NCBI GenBank assembly: GCA_017893485.1
Contig: CM030365.1
Coordinates: 30,836,289 to 30,900,288, forward strand
Direction of reading: 5' to 3'
Source: Hemerocallis citrina
Taxonomy: Eukaryota > Streptophyta > Magnoliopsida > Asparagales > Asphodelaceae
DNA length: 64,000 nt
Numbering within the stretch: the stretch's first letter is position 1; each line of letters begins with the position of its first letter. Position numbers and translations under genes: made by a program. Shown piece by piece: positions 21,979-33,060 of this stretch. The notes under the pieces were generated by a model, which was not told the origin of the DNA, made no database searches, and was given only the letters and a program-made list of their open reading frames with translations.

Positions 21979-22556
21979 CAGTCGACCGATAATATGAGCA
22001 GTCGACTGACACGAGAAATATAAATTATGTACAGATTGAAATTCCATGAAATGATGCATGTTGATATCCTAGCATGCTAAGTTTGGAATTGATACTTAAC
22101 TCTGTAGACAAGTAATGTGGAAAAGACAAGTGTGTGATCAGAATTGTACTAGTTATGTGAAATTTGCTTTTAATTGAAAACTATGTTGTGATGTTGATAA
22201 ACAGATAAGAATCACATGGTCGTGTGGACAATGTACATATTGTAGTGTGACAAAAATGATGTGTGCTTATTGAAGAACAGAATAAAGAGATGATCCCTTA
22301 ATTCGAAATTAACCCTGTTCAGTCGACCGAATGTATGTAACAGTCGACTGTACTGAACATGAAAAGTTGTATAGTTGAACTACCCAGGACAGCCGACTGG
22401 TATGAATGTCAGTCGACTCCCCTGTAAATGATAAATGAGATTTTGGACGCTGCGGAACAGCCGACTGACCATGTGCAGAAGTCGACTCTTCCGAGCAATT
22501 ATTGAAGAAGTTTATTTGACTGAACAAGTCGACTGGATGAGCTCTAAGTCGACTGT
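21979..22556. promoter_or_regulatory. Array of paired CAGTCGACTG palindromes in LTR (candidate regulatory repeats)
   Basis: Ten near-copies of CAGTCGACTG occur as five pairs: about 21979/21999, 22320/22341, 22390/22410, 22458/22479 and 22526/22546. Spacing within a pair is 20-21 bp; the last four pairs recur every 68-70 bp. Sequence between motifs is far less conserved than the motifs. The same pairing exists in the LTR at 33119-36797. The role is unknown; this is an inference from spacing. Confidence 0.6.
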
Positions 22557-23896
22557 TCAGAGTACTTTTGGTATATCAGAAATTCTATGATTTGTTCTTA
22601 TGATGAAGGTTATGAATCTTATGTTGAATCATTGGTTATGACAGTAAACTCTATTTGTCCTTGCATGAATTTACATGAAGTGAATCATTTATTAGAATTT
22701 GTGAAAGTTGTATGAATGTTAAGGCTATGAACATGAAAAAGAAAATCTATTATGATTATGAAAAATGAACTTATGAGCTAGTAACGCTCAATGTTGGAAG
22801 TTGTGAATTTGAATTGAAACAAAAGAGTAGCTAAGTTTCCCCTGGCAATTGGAAAGAAATGAAATGAATTGAAATGAAAGACCAAGGTTGGTCACGTTGA
22901 ATGAATGAATAAGTCCGGTTTAGTGGAGAGGCTAACTCTAGAGCTTTTATTTTGTTCATGATTCTAATAAAAACTAAGGATTAGTACATAGTGGAGATGT
23001 GATGAAAGTGAGAGAAAAACACAAGTATGAGAGCTAGAGTTTACGGTGCGGGTGTGAGCCACAGAATGCATGCTTGATGAGTTAAGACATGGCGTGAGCA
23101 CTACTCAGTAATGATCGGACTTTAGCCACGCTTGTGGGATGTTTGGTGACTGCAAGAGGATCGTGTGCCATGAAGGAGGCTGAATTGCCACAGAATACAT
23201 GCTTGATGAGTCAAGACATGGCGTGGGATTTTCCTCCAGGTTTTCTATACACGAGCTTGTACTCATAGATCATCTAGGATACTTACTGTAGTTACAGTAG
23301 TAGAGTAAGACATGACGAGGGATTGAACCCTATAAAGATGAAGAACGAATAAGAGGCTTGCCCTCGGACCTATGTAGTATGGGATGCATAGAATCCGAAC
23401 AAGTGTGCATTAGTGTCATATAATATAAATGACTGCATTAAGGACTAAGTGCACAATCACAACACGACATCATTAAGATTTTCCCTTATTTTGATATGTG
23501 AACAAGTTTGTGATTTGTTAAGAAATGAGAATCGTTATACTGTTCCTGGCATAGAGAGGATGGCCATGTATAATTATCGTCGGTTGAATAAACTGACGTA
23601 CCCACAGTTTTATATGCAGGATAATTGGCTGGGTAAAGGTTAAAGGAGAACTGATGCTCAAAGATTATCATTTATTGCAGCATCTTTTGTGTAATGTTAT
23701 AATTGCTTCCGCTGTCATTATTTGTAAATTATTGATGTATATGCTTCCGCTGTAAAATATAAAGTGTAAAATCTCTTGTAACTCTGATGTATAGTGGAAA
23801 GTTTCAATTCCTTGTAAATTTGTACCGAATGAGACGAAAAGATCCTGTAGAACTCTCGAATTCAGTTGTATTTGGAATTCGGGGCGTTACGCTAAG

Positions 23897-25282
23897 TGGG
23901 TGACCAGTAGTTGCAGCAGTCTTGAAGTGAGGTGGAAGGTGGTTTAAGATCCGATTTGGTCATTCATGCTGATGGGTCGCTTCATTTTGGCTCTAGATTG
24001 TGTGTACCTAGGGGAGAAGTCAGGCAGAAGCTGCTGGAGGAAGCTCATCGGTCTCCGTATTCTATTCATCCAGGTGGTCCCAAGATGTACACGAACTTGA
24101 AGCAACATTTTTGGTGGCTTGGTATGAAGAGAGCTGTGGCTAGATATGTCTCTCAGTGCCTGATCTGTCAGCAAGTGAAGGCAGAGCATCAGAGGACCGC
24201 GGGACTTTTGCAACCTCTTTCAATCCTAGAGTGGAAGTGGGAGAATATCACGATGGATTCTGTGACTGCATTGCCAATGAGTCTTAAGGGTCATAATTCT
24301 ATCTGTGTGATAGTGGATTGACTGATAAAGTGTGCTCACTTCATTCCTTTCCGTGTGGGTCAGTCCACGGAGTTTGGCTGAAAAGTATGTTCAGGAGGTT
24401 GTTCTTCTGCATGGAGTTCCTGTCAGTATCATATCAGATAGAGTACGAGGTTCAGGTCTCAGTCCTGGGAGAGCCTGCAGAAGAGCTTGGGTACTAAATT
24501 GAGCTACAGTACAGCGTTCCATCCTCAGACAGATGGGCAGTCAGAAAGGATGATTCAGACCCTAGAAGTCATGTTGAGATCCTGCATTCTTCAGTTTGGA
24601 GGTTTGTGGGAAGATCATCTTCACTTAGCCGAGTTCTCTTATAATAAAAGTTACTAGGCGAGTCTCAAGGCTGCTCCATTTGAAGCTTCGTATGGGCGCA
24701 AGTGTAGATCACCGGTTTATTGGGATGATATCGGCGAGAGGAAGCTTTTGGGTTCTGAGTTGATCACGAAGACAGTTGATGTCGTGGCTCAGATTCGGAA
24801 GCACTTGTAGGCAGCTCAGGATAGGCAAAAGAGGTAGGCTGATAGTCACGGTAGAGTTTGTGGCAGGCGACCATGTGTTCCTCAAGGTATCGCCTTGGAA
24901 AGGTTTTATCCGTTTTGGAGGTGGGGGCAAGTTGAGTTCTCGGTTCATCGGTCCATTCGATATTGTGGAACGTGTGGGCAATGTAGCTTATAGGCTCGTG
25001 TTTCTGCCAGCTTTAGCGGGTTTCCATGAAGTATTCCATGTTTCTCAGCTCAGGAAATACATAAGGGATGACAGTCATGTGATTGACTACTCAGACTTGT
25101 CTGTGAGGCCGAATTTGTCCAGTGAAATTCAACCAGTCTCTATCTTAGACCGTCGAGAGAAGGTGTTGAAGAATAGAGTCATCAAGTTGGTTCGAGTTTC
25201 TTGGAATCCTCACTCGCCAGGTGAGTCGACTTGGGAGTTGGAGGAGGACATTTGGGAGAAGTTTCCTCATTTGTTTGAGTAG
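23897..25282 (+). pseudogene. Tekay integrase with chromodomain-like tail (decayed)
   Basis: Resumes after the solo LTR. The N-terminal module reads SIHPGGPKMYTNLKQ and CLICQQVKAEHQRT. The core has ITMDSVTALP, a second Asp in IISDR, and the Glu in DGQSERMIQTLE, so the D,D,E residues survive. Stops include TGA 24319-24321 (Arg expected), and TAGs near 24655, 24808 and 24835 (Gln, Gln, Trp expected). Frameshifts lie around 24370 and 24440. A short deletion near 24850 removes residues before FVAGDHVFLKVSP. The C-terminus (24880-25282) keeps GPFDIVERVGNVAYRL, VFHVSQLRKY and the chromodomain-like ESTWELEEDIWEKFPHLF. Confidence 0.9.
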
Positions 25283-25360
25283 CTGTTTTGCTTGTTTTGT
25301 TTCGTTTCGGGGTTCGCCCTATGTATCACTTGTATGAATTTCGAGGACGAAATTCTTCTT

Positions 25361-25377
25361 GTAAGGTGGGTAGGATT
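25361..25377 (+). other. Polypurine tract of Tekay E5
   Basis: GTAAGGTGGGTAGGATT lies directly before TGTAACCTC, the 3' LTR start; GAGGACGAAAT is 18 bp upstream, as in element A. Confidence 0.85.
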
Positions 25378-28300
25378 TGTAACCTCTATTTTTCTATTTT
25401 GGATTTTTATTGTATTTTTTTTTTCTTTTTCTTAATTATTATGTCTGATTTCTTTTAATAATAGAATTTTGCTTTTCTTGGGTTCTTTTATTCCCTTTTG
25501 ATCATTCTGTACTCCTTTCTTTTATTTTTGGCTCATGGCAAATTTTTGCTCCTCATGTTTTGTGTTTGAATTGTTCTCTTTTTGGAGCCTAAACCTGTAC
25601 CCTAAACCCATTAACCCGCAACCCAAAACCCCAACTTCTTAATCTTCTATAAATACCATATTATTAAAACCCTAACTATAATAATCCCCTCTCTCTCTCC
25701 CCCCAACCACCGCTTTACTCTCTCTCCTCATCCCGCTCTCTTCCTCCCCTTCTCTGTTTCGCTTCAACCGACCCATTGCTAACAGCCCAAGCCATCTCCA
25801 TCAATCTCTTCGACCACCTTCGACATCTCACCCTCCCAATGCCATCCCCGTCGTCTCCTCAACCTCTAAACCCATCCACTCGCCATCAACCCACGATCCT
25901 GCCGCCCTCTCATCCAACCCCGCTTACTGCCATCCCCTTCACGTCGACGCCAGCAACCTGTCGACCACCCCATTGATGTCCTGTGCCGCTCTCCTTCCCA
26001 TCTCGACCCCGAAGCCCTACTCCTCCACCCTCCTCTGTTTTGGTGAAGAAACAGAGCATCGAGTCCCCTCGCCGACGATTGCCGCTACGTCGCTCCTCAC
26101 CGTGAGCGCCGCCGTCACTGCAGTCCCCACCGCTGCTCTTCTTCCTTTCTCGTTGTCGTGTTTGCTGTTCGGTGAGAGAGGGATTCATTTTGCCGTTTGG
26201 TGTTTTGGTGTAAGGGGTCTGTGGTTGGGCTTGCTGTGTTTGCTGTTTTGTGTTAGCTTGAGTTGCTGTTTTGTGTGTGTGTTTGCACGGGCTTGCACGT
26301 ATTTCCGTGATCGTGGTTCGTCGCCCGGGATTCTCATCCCGTTACTCTATATATTCAAATCTACAAATTAAAAGGCAAGTCTCTTCTTGAACTAGTTATT
26401 TTTTTTGTTTAAGATTTCTTTGATCTCCGCAGGTAGATCCCAATCGTTTTCATCATATTGCTATTTGAATTTCGTTAAGTATATTGAGTGTTTACACGAG
26501 CTAACCCAATATATTCTTAACATCGTGCTCACATCTTTGATCTAAAACCTAGCCCCTCTTAAAATTTTCATATGCATAATTACATGAAAAATAACTAAAT
26601 CCATGCTAAAGAATTGTTGATGAATTACATACATTAGATTGAATTTGATTTGATGAAATGATTACCATGCCTGTGAAATTGCATCTTAAAACTTGAATTA
26701 TGCATGTTAAACATCTAGCATCACTTGATTATTAAGTAGCATGAACTATATGGTTTTGTGACTAAATTGTTGCCTATTCATATCAAAATAAATTCTGGAC
26801 TACTGTTTGTTCCTTTTTGTATCAGATTTTTGACCATGTTGTTGTGGTAATTTGAAATAATTTTCTGAACATGAATTATATCCCCATGAATCTATTTTCC
26901 AGAACTTTTAACGGATCTGAGTTCCGAGTTGTAATTTGTAAGATATCATATTTATAGTACAACTGTTTCAGAAATTCCAGATTCACAAATTCATGCATAT
27001 GTTTCTAATCTATAATTAAATTGAACAAGTTAACAGTAAAATAAAAATATGAAATTAATTTTGCTGAAACTAGACATGTGTAGAAATTACCCTGAATTTT
27101 GTAGATTTAATTGATGAGTTTTCTTATCTGTTTCACATGTATTTATGTAATTTATAACCTGGTGCCTGTACATAAAATCAGAAAAGAATAGGAGTTTCAA
27201 CCTAGTTTCTGTAGCTTTTATGTCGCGTATATATTCGCTGGAATTGGAAGAGAGTCTAGTTTCTAGAATTTCTGATGGTTCCAGATTTGCTTTTCTGTAG
27301 TAGCAGTAATATGTGTTTTTGCACAAAAACGTCATGCTGTCCAGATTGTGAGATTTGTGTTTAATTGATATGTTTGCTTCTTGCTTTCTATGTAACGAGT
27401 AGAATTAGTCACACCTAGCATAATACAACCTTGACACCTTCTTGCATGCTCACATCGGATGACAATAAACTATTAACAAGCCGAGGTATTATGGGTGGAC
27501 TTGGTAGTGAACGATCGGAAAATGTACTCGATAAAGGCCTTCTTGCTTGCCTGATTTATTACTTGGAAGGTAGAGAATTGTTTGTCATTGTGTGATCTCA
27601 TTGTCATGATAACTTGTCATCTTGTTACTGAGTACACGATCCGTGAATTCACCATCAGTCTAAAACGTTCATTGTGTGCTTGCACTGAAACTGTGGTATG
27701 GAACATATGGGACGCAGTAGTACGTTAACTAGATAGATTAATAAAATGATTAATAACCTGCATTTGACACTTCATGATTGATCCTGTATATCGTCATCAA
27801 GATAGAATTTAAATTTGATATCATTCATTACATGCATGATTAAATATAGACCTTCGATATTATTGCCTATCTTTCCTTTTGTTATTGACTTTGATCTCAT
27901 CTCTTTTCTTTGATATATCATGTTCCTATTATTCTTTGTTTACAACTACTTGCTGTCGACGAATTGCTCTAAGTACATTATTTTCTTTCTTTTAGATCAA
28001 GATTTTGCAGGTACTGGAGGGTCTATACCAGCAGGAATTGGTGAGCAACGATTCTAGAAGATGGAACTAAAGATTGAGATACGTAGTTTATTTTGTTGCT
28101 AGTTTTATTTCTTTGAACATTGTCTGGATATTATAATTTGTTTTAGGCTTGTGTTCCCCGTCGTTTATTTTTATTTCCCAGATGTTGGATATTATGTTGG
28201 ATATTATTTGGATTATTTCTTTATTATTGAAGTTTATGTTTGATTCATGTGATTATATCTTTCTTGCGTGGTTGTGTTATTGTTCATATTGCTGATTTAG

Positions 28301-28383
28301 TCTGGTACAGCTTATGGATGGTGTTTACATCATTCGCTGGGCCTACGTTACGTACTCGTGTTCTGTATTTTGGGAAGCGGGGC
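25378..28383 (+). repeat. 3' LTR of Tekay E5, last 6 bp deleted
   Basis: Homologous to 14623-17645 throughout. TATAAATA is at 25648-25655. The splice-donor-like site of the 5' copy is AAAG/GCAAGT here (26374/26375), and the acceptor-like TTTTAG/ATCAAG is at 27995. It ends GGGAAGCGGGGC instead of GGGGCGTGACA and joins E1 internal sequence, so the deletion took the terminus. The plus ORF 28240-28737 crosses this junction and is an artefact. Confidence 0.92.
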
Positions 28384-28617
28384 TTCAAAGTAGGGAACAT
28401 CATCCTTGACGTTCTCATTGTATTGTTCGTTAGGGTCACGATCTTGACGTCGGTCGCCACGATCATTCCCTTGAGGGATCTGATGATGAAGCTCAAGGGT
28501 AACATTTTCATTCAGTTCCACTTTCTTAAGCTTCTGATTGATATTGGCAAGAGTTGCTTGAATGGCAGAGAGGGTAGTGGAAATATCAGAGTTGTTTATT
28601 TCAGTGTAAGGAGAGGC
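28384..28617 (-). pseudogene. E1 gag N-terminal fragment (probable)
   Basis: The minus strand is open for about 78 codons without ATG: TEINNSDISTTLSAIQATL, NINQKLKKVELNENVTLELH, then a charged stretch DRGDRRQDRDPNEQ ending KDDVPYFEA at the fusion with the E5 LTR. The coiled-coil-like start, charged linker and a VPYFEA-type block are what Ty3 gag proteins show before the capsid domain. It lies about 300 bp downstream of the PBS. No diagnostic catalytic residue exists in gag N-termini, so the call rests on position and composition. Confidence 0.5.
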
Positions 28618-28930
28618 TTACTGAATTCTAGAGTTCCTGATTGGGTGGTTTGCGAAAGACAAGAAAGGCTCTTCGGGATTTGTGATGGTGCTGCGAAGAC
28701 ACATTCACCAATGGTGGAAACCTTAGGGTGGGGGTGACATGTGTTTGCTAAAATTTGGGGAAATGTGTCCTAAATGCACCTAAGTTTGTTTGTTTGTTTT
28801 TGTTTGTTTTTGTTTTCTTTCTTTAATGAACTAAAAGTGTTGAATGCAAATAATTCCTGAATGAATGCAAAACTATAGCTAAATGATGCAAGAACTAGGG
28901 TTTTTAAAAACCTTCGCTCTGATACCAAAA
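28618..28930 (-). other. E1 5' leader with methionine-tRNA primer-binding site
   Basis: The minus strand reads TTTTGGTATCAGAGCGAAGG immediately inside the right LTR; the PBS occupies 28916-28927. The rest is leader before the gag fragment, including a (TTTG)n-like stretch near 28785-28815. This fixes the orientation of E1. Confidence 0.8.
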
Positions 28931-30026
28931 TGATCTAAACTTAACCCTAAATATAAAATTTCCAAGAATTTTAAAGGATTAATTTTACCAACATGTAATG
29001 CAGATTACGTCAGAAATTAAAAGTAATGATTGGTATGATGGGTTTTCAAGATATGAAATAGTTTAACAAGCCCAATTAAAGATTCAATCCTAACAATCAA
29101 TAATTATACCTAAATGTTCTTAGCAAGTAAAATAGTCAATAACGATTCGTACCTATCAAGTAGAAGCATACACTCTCAGTATTTGTGGACGACAGAAAAT
29201 TTAAATAATAATCTAGAGACGATAAAGCAGTATCACAAATAAAGGAGAAGTGGAAAGAGTTTACCGGGTTCGAAGCAAATTGCGTTAGTGCCCCGAGGGC
29301 TGTGGTGGTGAGGCAGCGAGGAGGCGTCGCTATGGTGGAGGAGTTGGCTACTGTCGGGGAGGCAACGAGGTGGACGGAAGGGTGGTGGCCTGAGGTGGTG
29401 CCGGGGTCGGCTTCGAACATGATGGGGTGTTTGATTGAAGGGAGAGGGAGGAGTTCGGTTGATGGGGGTTGGTAAGAGGATGAGTGGAGGTGGTGAGGGA
29501 GCCGGGGAGGGCGATGGCGATGGTGACTGGAGGGCGACGGGGGATCGACGGGTGCTGGGGCCTTCGAGGATGGGTTCGGAGGTTAGGCAGGGAGGAGAAG
29601 GCGCTGGGGGGTTGTTGGGTTTCAGGATAAGTGAATAGGAAAAAGAAGAGGGTGTGGGGAATTTGGGGATTAGGGTTTTAACTTTCTACTGGATTTGGAA
29701 ATTATGGTATAACTTAGGATTTCTCACAAACCCTAATTTTATCTCATTGTCTCACCCAAAAGAGATGAATGAAGAGCGAAAACTCAATCACAATAATTTT
29801 TTTAATCGAGAATAGCATATGTTCTCATTATTCTCAGCCCTATATATAGGCTCAAAGTAAATCTCAATACAAATCTCCAAAATATTCTAATGTATAAAAT
29901 AAAGCATGCAAATTGCAAAACTACTACATATGACTAAATCTCAAAATAAAAGAAAACAGAACCAATGGCCTCATTAACTGGCATATAAAAAAAATTCCAC
30001 CATTTTGTACTAAATTTTGTAAAACA
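28931..30026 (-). repeat. Right (5') LTR of E1
   Basis: Starts TGATCTAAACTTAAC and matches 7052-7603 plus 14227-14622. The TATATATA box is at 29841-29848 on the minus strand. The outer end is placed at TTGTAAAACA (30026) because TG..CA ends are expected, but the left copy is cut before this point, so the end is not verified and no target duplication was found. Confidence 0.65.
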
Positions 30027-30093
30027 GTATTTTTTGTTTATTTTTTCTACTGACTAACTGAAGTCAGCTGCTCTGTTGATTTTTATTTGTGAT
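30027..30093. other. Short unassigned spacer
   Basis: 67 bp of T-rich sequence between the tentative E1 LTR end and the E2 LTR. Nothing recognisable; it could be the last part of the E1 LTR. Confidence 0.4.
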
Positions 30094-30735
30094 TATTGCT
30101 GCTTATTTCGGTGTGGGAGCAAACAGATAGTGAGTTAATAATTGAAGGAAACTACTAAAAGTCTGACCTTTGACCTTGGCCGTTAAAAGCGGTTAGAGCT
30201 CATGAGATTGAATTTGGATCGTTGATTGACCACCGTGATCTGAATCCGACGGTTGTTGATGCGACCGATGGACCTACAAAAATCCTGAAACACCGGGGGG
30301 TAGCTCCGGCGACAGACCCTCCGACGCTCAAGTTAGAACCAGAAATAGAGAGAGTGTGTGAGAGAAAAATGGCAAATTGTTGATTACCTTCTGGCTATGG
30401 AGGGGGAGGGGTATTTATAGGCTTAAGAGACATTTCAAGAGATTGATTTGTGTCCGTTGGATCAATTTAACTTTCTTATCTCTTTCATGTCTCTCCTCCT
30501 CAAGAGATAAGTATCCGTGTTAGGGGATATGAGATTTGACTCCTAGCTTACATGGGTTGGGTGTCTCTCCTAATGGGCCTAGTCTGTCACTTTTTATGGT
30601 TTTGGAAGATGCCCATCTCTTGGAGTGAACCCAAACCTATTAAAGAGGCCTGTGATGGCTAATCTGCCTATAGGTGCTTTGAGATCTGTGCAGGAATCGT
30701 ATGGCTCTGATCTGCAGCGATTTTCACCATCATCA
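30094..30735 (-). repeat. 3' LTR of E2
   Basis: About 640 bp, from TATTGCTGCT (TG mutated to TA) to CACCATCATCA in plus orientation. The TATA box on the minus strand is at 30412-30419. Alignable to the E3 LTRs mainly in the outer 100 bp and around 30260-30420. Confidence 0.75.
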
Positions 30736-30755
30736 TAAGTCCCTTACTCCCAAAG
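30736..30755 (-). other. Polypurine tract of E2
   Basis: The minus strand reads TCTTTGGGAGTAAGGGACT next to the LTR start TGATGATGG. E3 has AGGAGTGGGGGGCTCG in the same place. Confidence 0.7.
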
Positions 30756-32377
30756 ACAATTTTCTTGGCTTTCGGGGAGTAGTACGTCTTATTTTTGGAA
30801 TCTGGCGTATAATCTTAGCAGTCAGAGTGTTCGGAGATACCTGAAACTGATCTGTGGCTCCTGGGTTTTTCCATATTTCTTCGAATTTTTCCGAAATTTC
30901 TGGAATTATCTGGAATTTTCCCAATTTTAAAAACACTTTTTCGAATTTTATAATTAATAAATTCAATTTTAACTATTTTTGGGAAATTTAAATTAATTTT
31001 CTGAATTTAATTTTCAATTATTTTTCGAATTAAAAATGAATTTAGGGAGTTTTTTGTGAAAAACCCGACCTCGAAACGAATCTTGATGCGATCTGAGGCA
31101 TTGATTAGAGAGATCTTACGCATTTAGGGAGATCTGACGGTGGAGATTCTTTTGCTGTGATAGAGGACAACATGGATGAATCAGGGACATCCATCATGCC
31201 CTGGCTCACCTGCTGAGCGAATCAGACGGTGGAGGACCGAGCGAAGCAGCGATCTGATCGTTTTGAAGGAGGGCGACATGGTGTGATCAGGGACACCCAT
31301 CAGTTCCTAGCTCGTCCGCTGAATGAATCAGATGGTGGAGGAGTGAGAGGAGCATTGGGTATGAAGGCGGGCGACGTGGACGAATCTGGTCCATCCTTCA
31401 TGATTGAGCTTGACTTTTGGAGAAATCCAACAGGTGAAAGCAGGCTGTGAGCGACCTCTTAGCTCGGCCGACCGTTTGGTTGAGGTACAGCCAATTTTTT
31501 TGACTTCTGAGGGCTTCGTCGTACTATGGAGCTGTAGAGCTGCCATCAAGAACTGGTGTGAGGTCGTTGTCGAGCCATTTTGGTCGAGTGCCCTATTTTC
31601 TTCGTGATGAAACTCAGTTTTTTCGTTCGAGCCACGACTTCGCTCTCCATCGAGCTCCCTCACCTTTGTCAACCTATGGGACCGTTGAGATACTTCCCCT
31701 TGGTCGAGCTATGAGGATTTGCAGCGTCTTCGAGCTATGGAGCTCTTCTCGTCGTGCTATTTTGGTCGAGCCCGTCGAGCTCTGCTTTGGATGCCATCGA
31801 GCTACGGAGTTACGGTCAAGCCATGAGCTATTGCTTTCTCGTCGACCTGTGGAGCTACAAGGTAAGGGCGAGTAGTTGAGCGATGATATTTGAGATTCGG
31901 TCGAACTCCTAATCTGTCGAGCTATCGAGCTATAGGCAACTCGTTCGATCGAGCTACGAGTGCTCTGTTTTGAGCTCTGTTGTAGGCAAGCTATGGCGAA
32001 GTTGTGAGGATGGGCTTCGTTGTCGAGGGGCGAGCGTGCTCGACGAGCTGTGGAGGTGACACGGAGGTGGAAAGAGTGAGTCTTTGGAATTTGAGAAGCT
32101 CGTGGTTTGGAATTTTTTGGCGCCCATCTTTCTGAAGAAGAAGATGAAGAAGGATGATGGAGGAGGGTTGTGGGTTTTGAGTTTGGATCCGTACCCGCAA
32201 CCCGTTATCTTATTCTCTTGGCTTCTTTTTGGGTTTGGTTTGTGAATTTGAACTCGATCCGAACCCGTTTCTTCTTTTCCTCTTTTATTGAACCCACAAA
32301 TATTTTTTGGGGATTTTTTTAAGTTTTGGACTTGGATTTGCATATAATTTTATATATATATATATTTTTGTGAAGAT

Positions 32378-32448
<71 letters not shown>

Positions 32449-32513
32449 TTTATATGTGTATACCAAGCTTTTTACTTCATAACCCTCGATTGGTGGATCT
32501 TGTACATATATAG
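30756..32513. other. Non-coding, modular 3' region of E2
   Basis: From 31080 to 31440 several copies of a module like GATCTGACGGTGGAG...CATGGATGAATCAGGGACATCCATCA recur. From about 31440 to 32080 there is a degenerate tract of CGAGCTATGGAGCT-like units. Then come a GC-rich part and the TA microsatellite. No ORF shows a recognisable domain; the plus and minus ORFs here overlap each other and lack motifs. E3 has a similar module region at 46590-47770. Confidence 0.6.
32385..32444. repeat. (TA)30 microsatellite
   Basis: About 60 bp of uninterrupted TA. A short ORF through it (32307-32513) is an artefact of the repeat. Confidence 0.95.
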
Positions 32514-32529
32514 TTGTGCTAGGAGAGGT

Positions 32530-33060
32530 GATGTGGACTTGCTGTTTGATCCCAGTAAGTTTGTGGAATTGAGCGTTGAACTTGTTGTCTGGTCCTAACA
32601 AGTTTGTAGAGACAACTCTTTGACTGAGTTGGTGTAGAGCTCGCTGTGTGATCCCGCGAGTTTGTGGAGATAACTCAGAGATAGAGTTTATGTAGAAACT
32701 GTCGTTTGATCCCGGCGAGTTCAGAGACAACTCGTAGGTGGAGTTGGTTCAGAAACTGCCATTTGATCCCGACGAGTTTGTAGGTAGAGCCATGAGATAA
32801 AGTGGAGCTTGAACTTGTTGTTTGGCCCCAACAAGTTTATAGAGGTTACTCCTTGATCGAGCTGATTTAGAAACTTCCGTTTGATCCCGGCGAGTTCAGA
32901 GAGACAACTCGTAGTGGAGCTGGTCGTTGAAATTGTTGTTTGTCCCCAACAAGTTTGTAGAGGCAACTCCGGGATGGAGTTGAATCATTGAGCTTGCCGT
33001 TTTGGTCCAGCAAGCTTGTAGAGGTAACTCAAAGACAGAGATGGAAACTTGCTGTACTTG
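32530..33060. repeat. Tandem array of a roughly 80-bp unit in E2
   Basis: About seven degenerate units of the form ACTTGCTGTTTGATCCC, then GGCAAGTTTGTAGAG, then ACAACTC...GAGTTGGTT. GATCCCGGCGAGTT recurs most exactly (near 32712 and 32887). Two alternating subtypes are visible: GATCCCGGCGAGTT and GGCCCCAACAAGTT. Confidence 0.8.

Larger units (their letters stand above)
21085..23891 (+). repeat. Solo LTR of a Tekay-like element nested in E5 pol
   Basis: 2807 bp with inverted ends TGTAATGCCCCGA and TTCGGGGCGTTACG (final A mutated to G). Perfect 5-bp duplications CTAAG lie at 21080-21084 and 23892-23896. No internal region is present, so two LTRs have recombined into one. TATAAATA is at 21594-21601. 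It contains five paired CAGTCGACTG-like palindromes and two copies of an ATGCATGCTTGATGAG block (about 23066 and 23197). It is related to the reverse LTR at 33119-36797. Short ORFs inside are not supported. Confidence 0.92.
14623..28383 (+). mobile_element. Tekay-type Ty3 retrotransposon E5, nearly full length, with nested solo LTR
   Basis: A 5' LTR (14623-17645), PBS (17655-17669), gag-pol (17854-25282, interrupted by the solo LTR 21085-23891), PPT and 3' LTR (25378-28383) are all present. The two LTRs are about 3.0 kb and clearly homologous. The 3' LTR lacks its last six bases (GTGACA) and is fused to an E1 gag fragment, so the right target duplication is lost; the left candidate is AAATT (14618-14622). 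At least five frameshifts and eight stops kill the polyprotein. Confidence 0.93.
7052..30026 (-). mobile_element. Broken reverse-strand Ty3-type element E1 hosting two nested elements
   Basis: Two homologous blocks begin TGATSTAAACTTAAC: 7052-7603 plus 14227-14622, and 28931-30026. The right copy is preceded, on the minus strand, by the methionine-tRNA PBS (GGTATCAGAGC) and a gag-like fragment, so these are LTRs of a reverse-strand element. The left LTR was entered by the Athila-like element (7604-14221) and by Tekay E5 (14623-28383). The rest of the left LTR and most of the internal region are missing next to E5, implying a large deletion. The outer right boundary at 30026 is tentative. Confidence 0.7.

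Noticed and set aside
28240..28737. 165-codon plus ORF
   Set aside because: Runs across the junction of the E5 3' LTR and E1's antisense gag/leader; a chimera of two unrelated sequences.
31229..32343. Several 65-129 codon ORFs in E2
   Set aside because: They overlap one another on both strands in a modular repeat region and contain no recognisable domain.
32385..32444. (TA)n tract as a cruciform or origin
   Set aside because: A simple microsatellite; nothing around it supports an origin or regulatory role.
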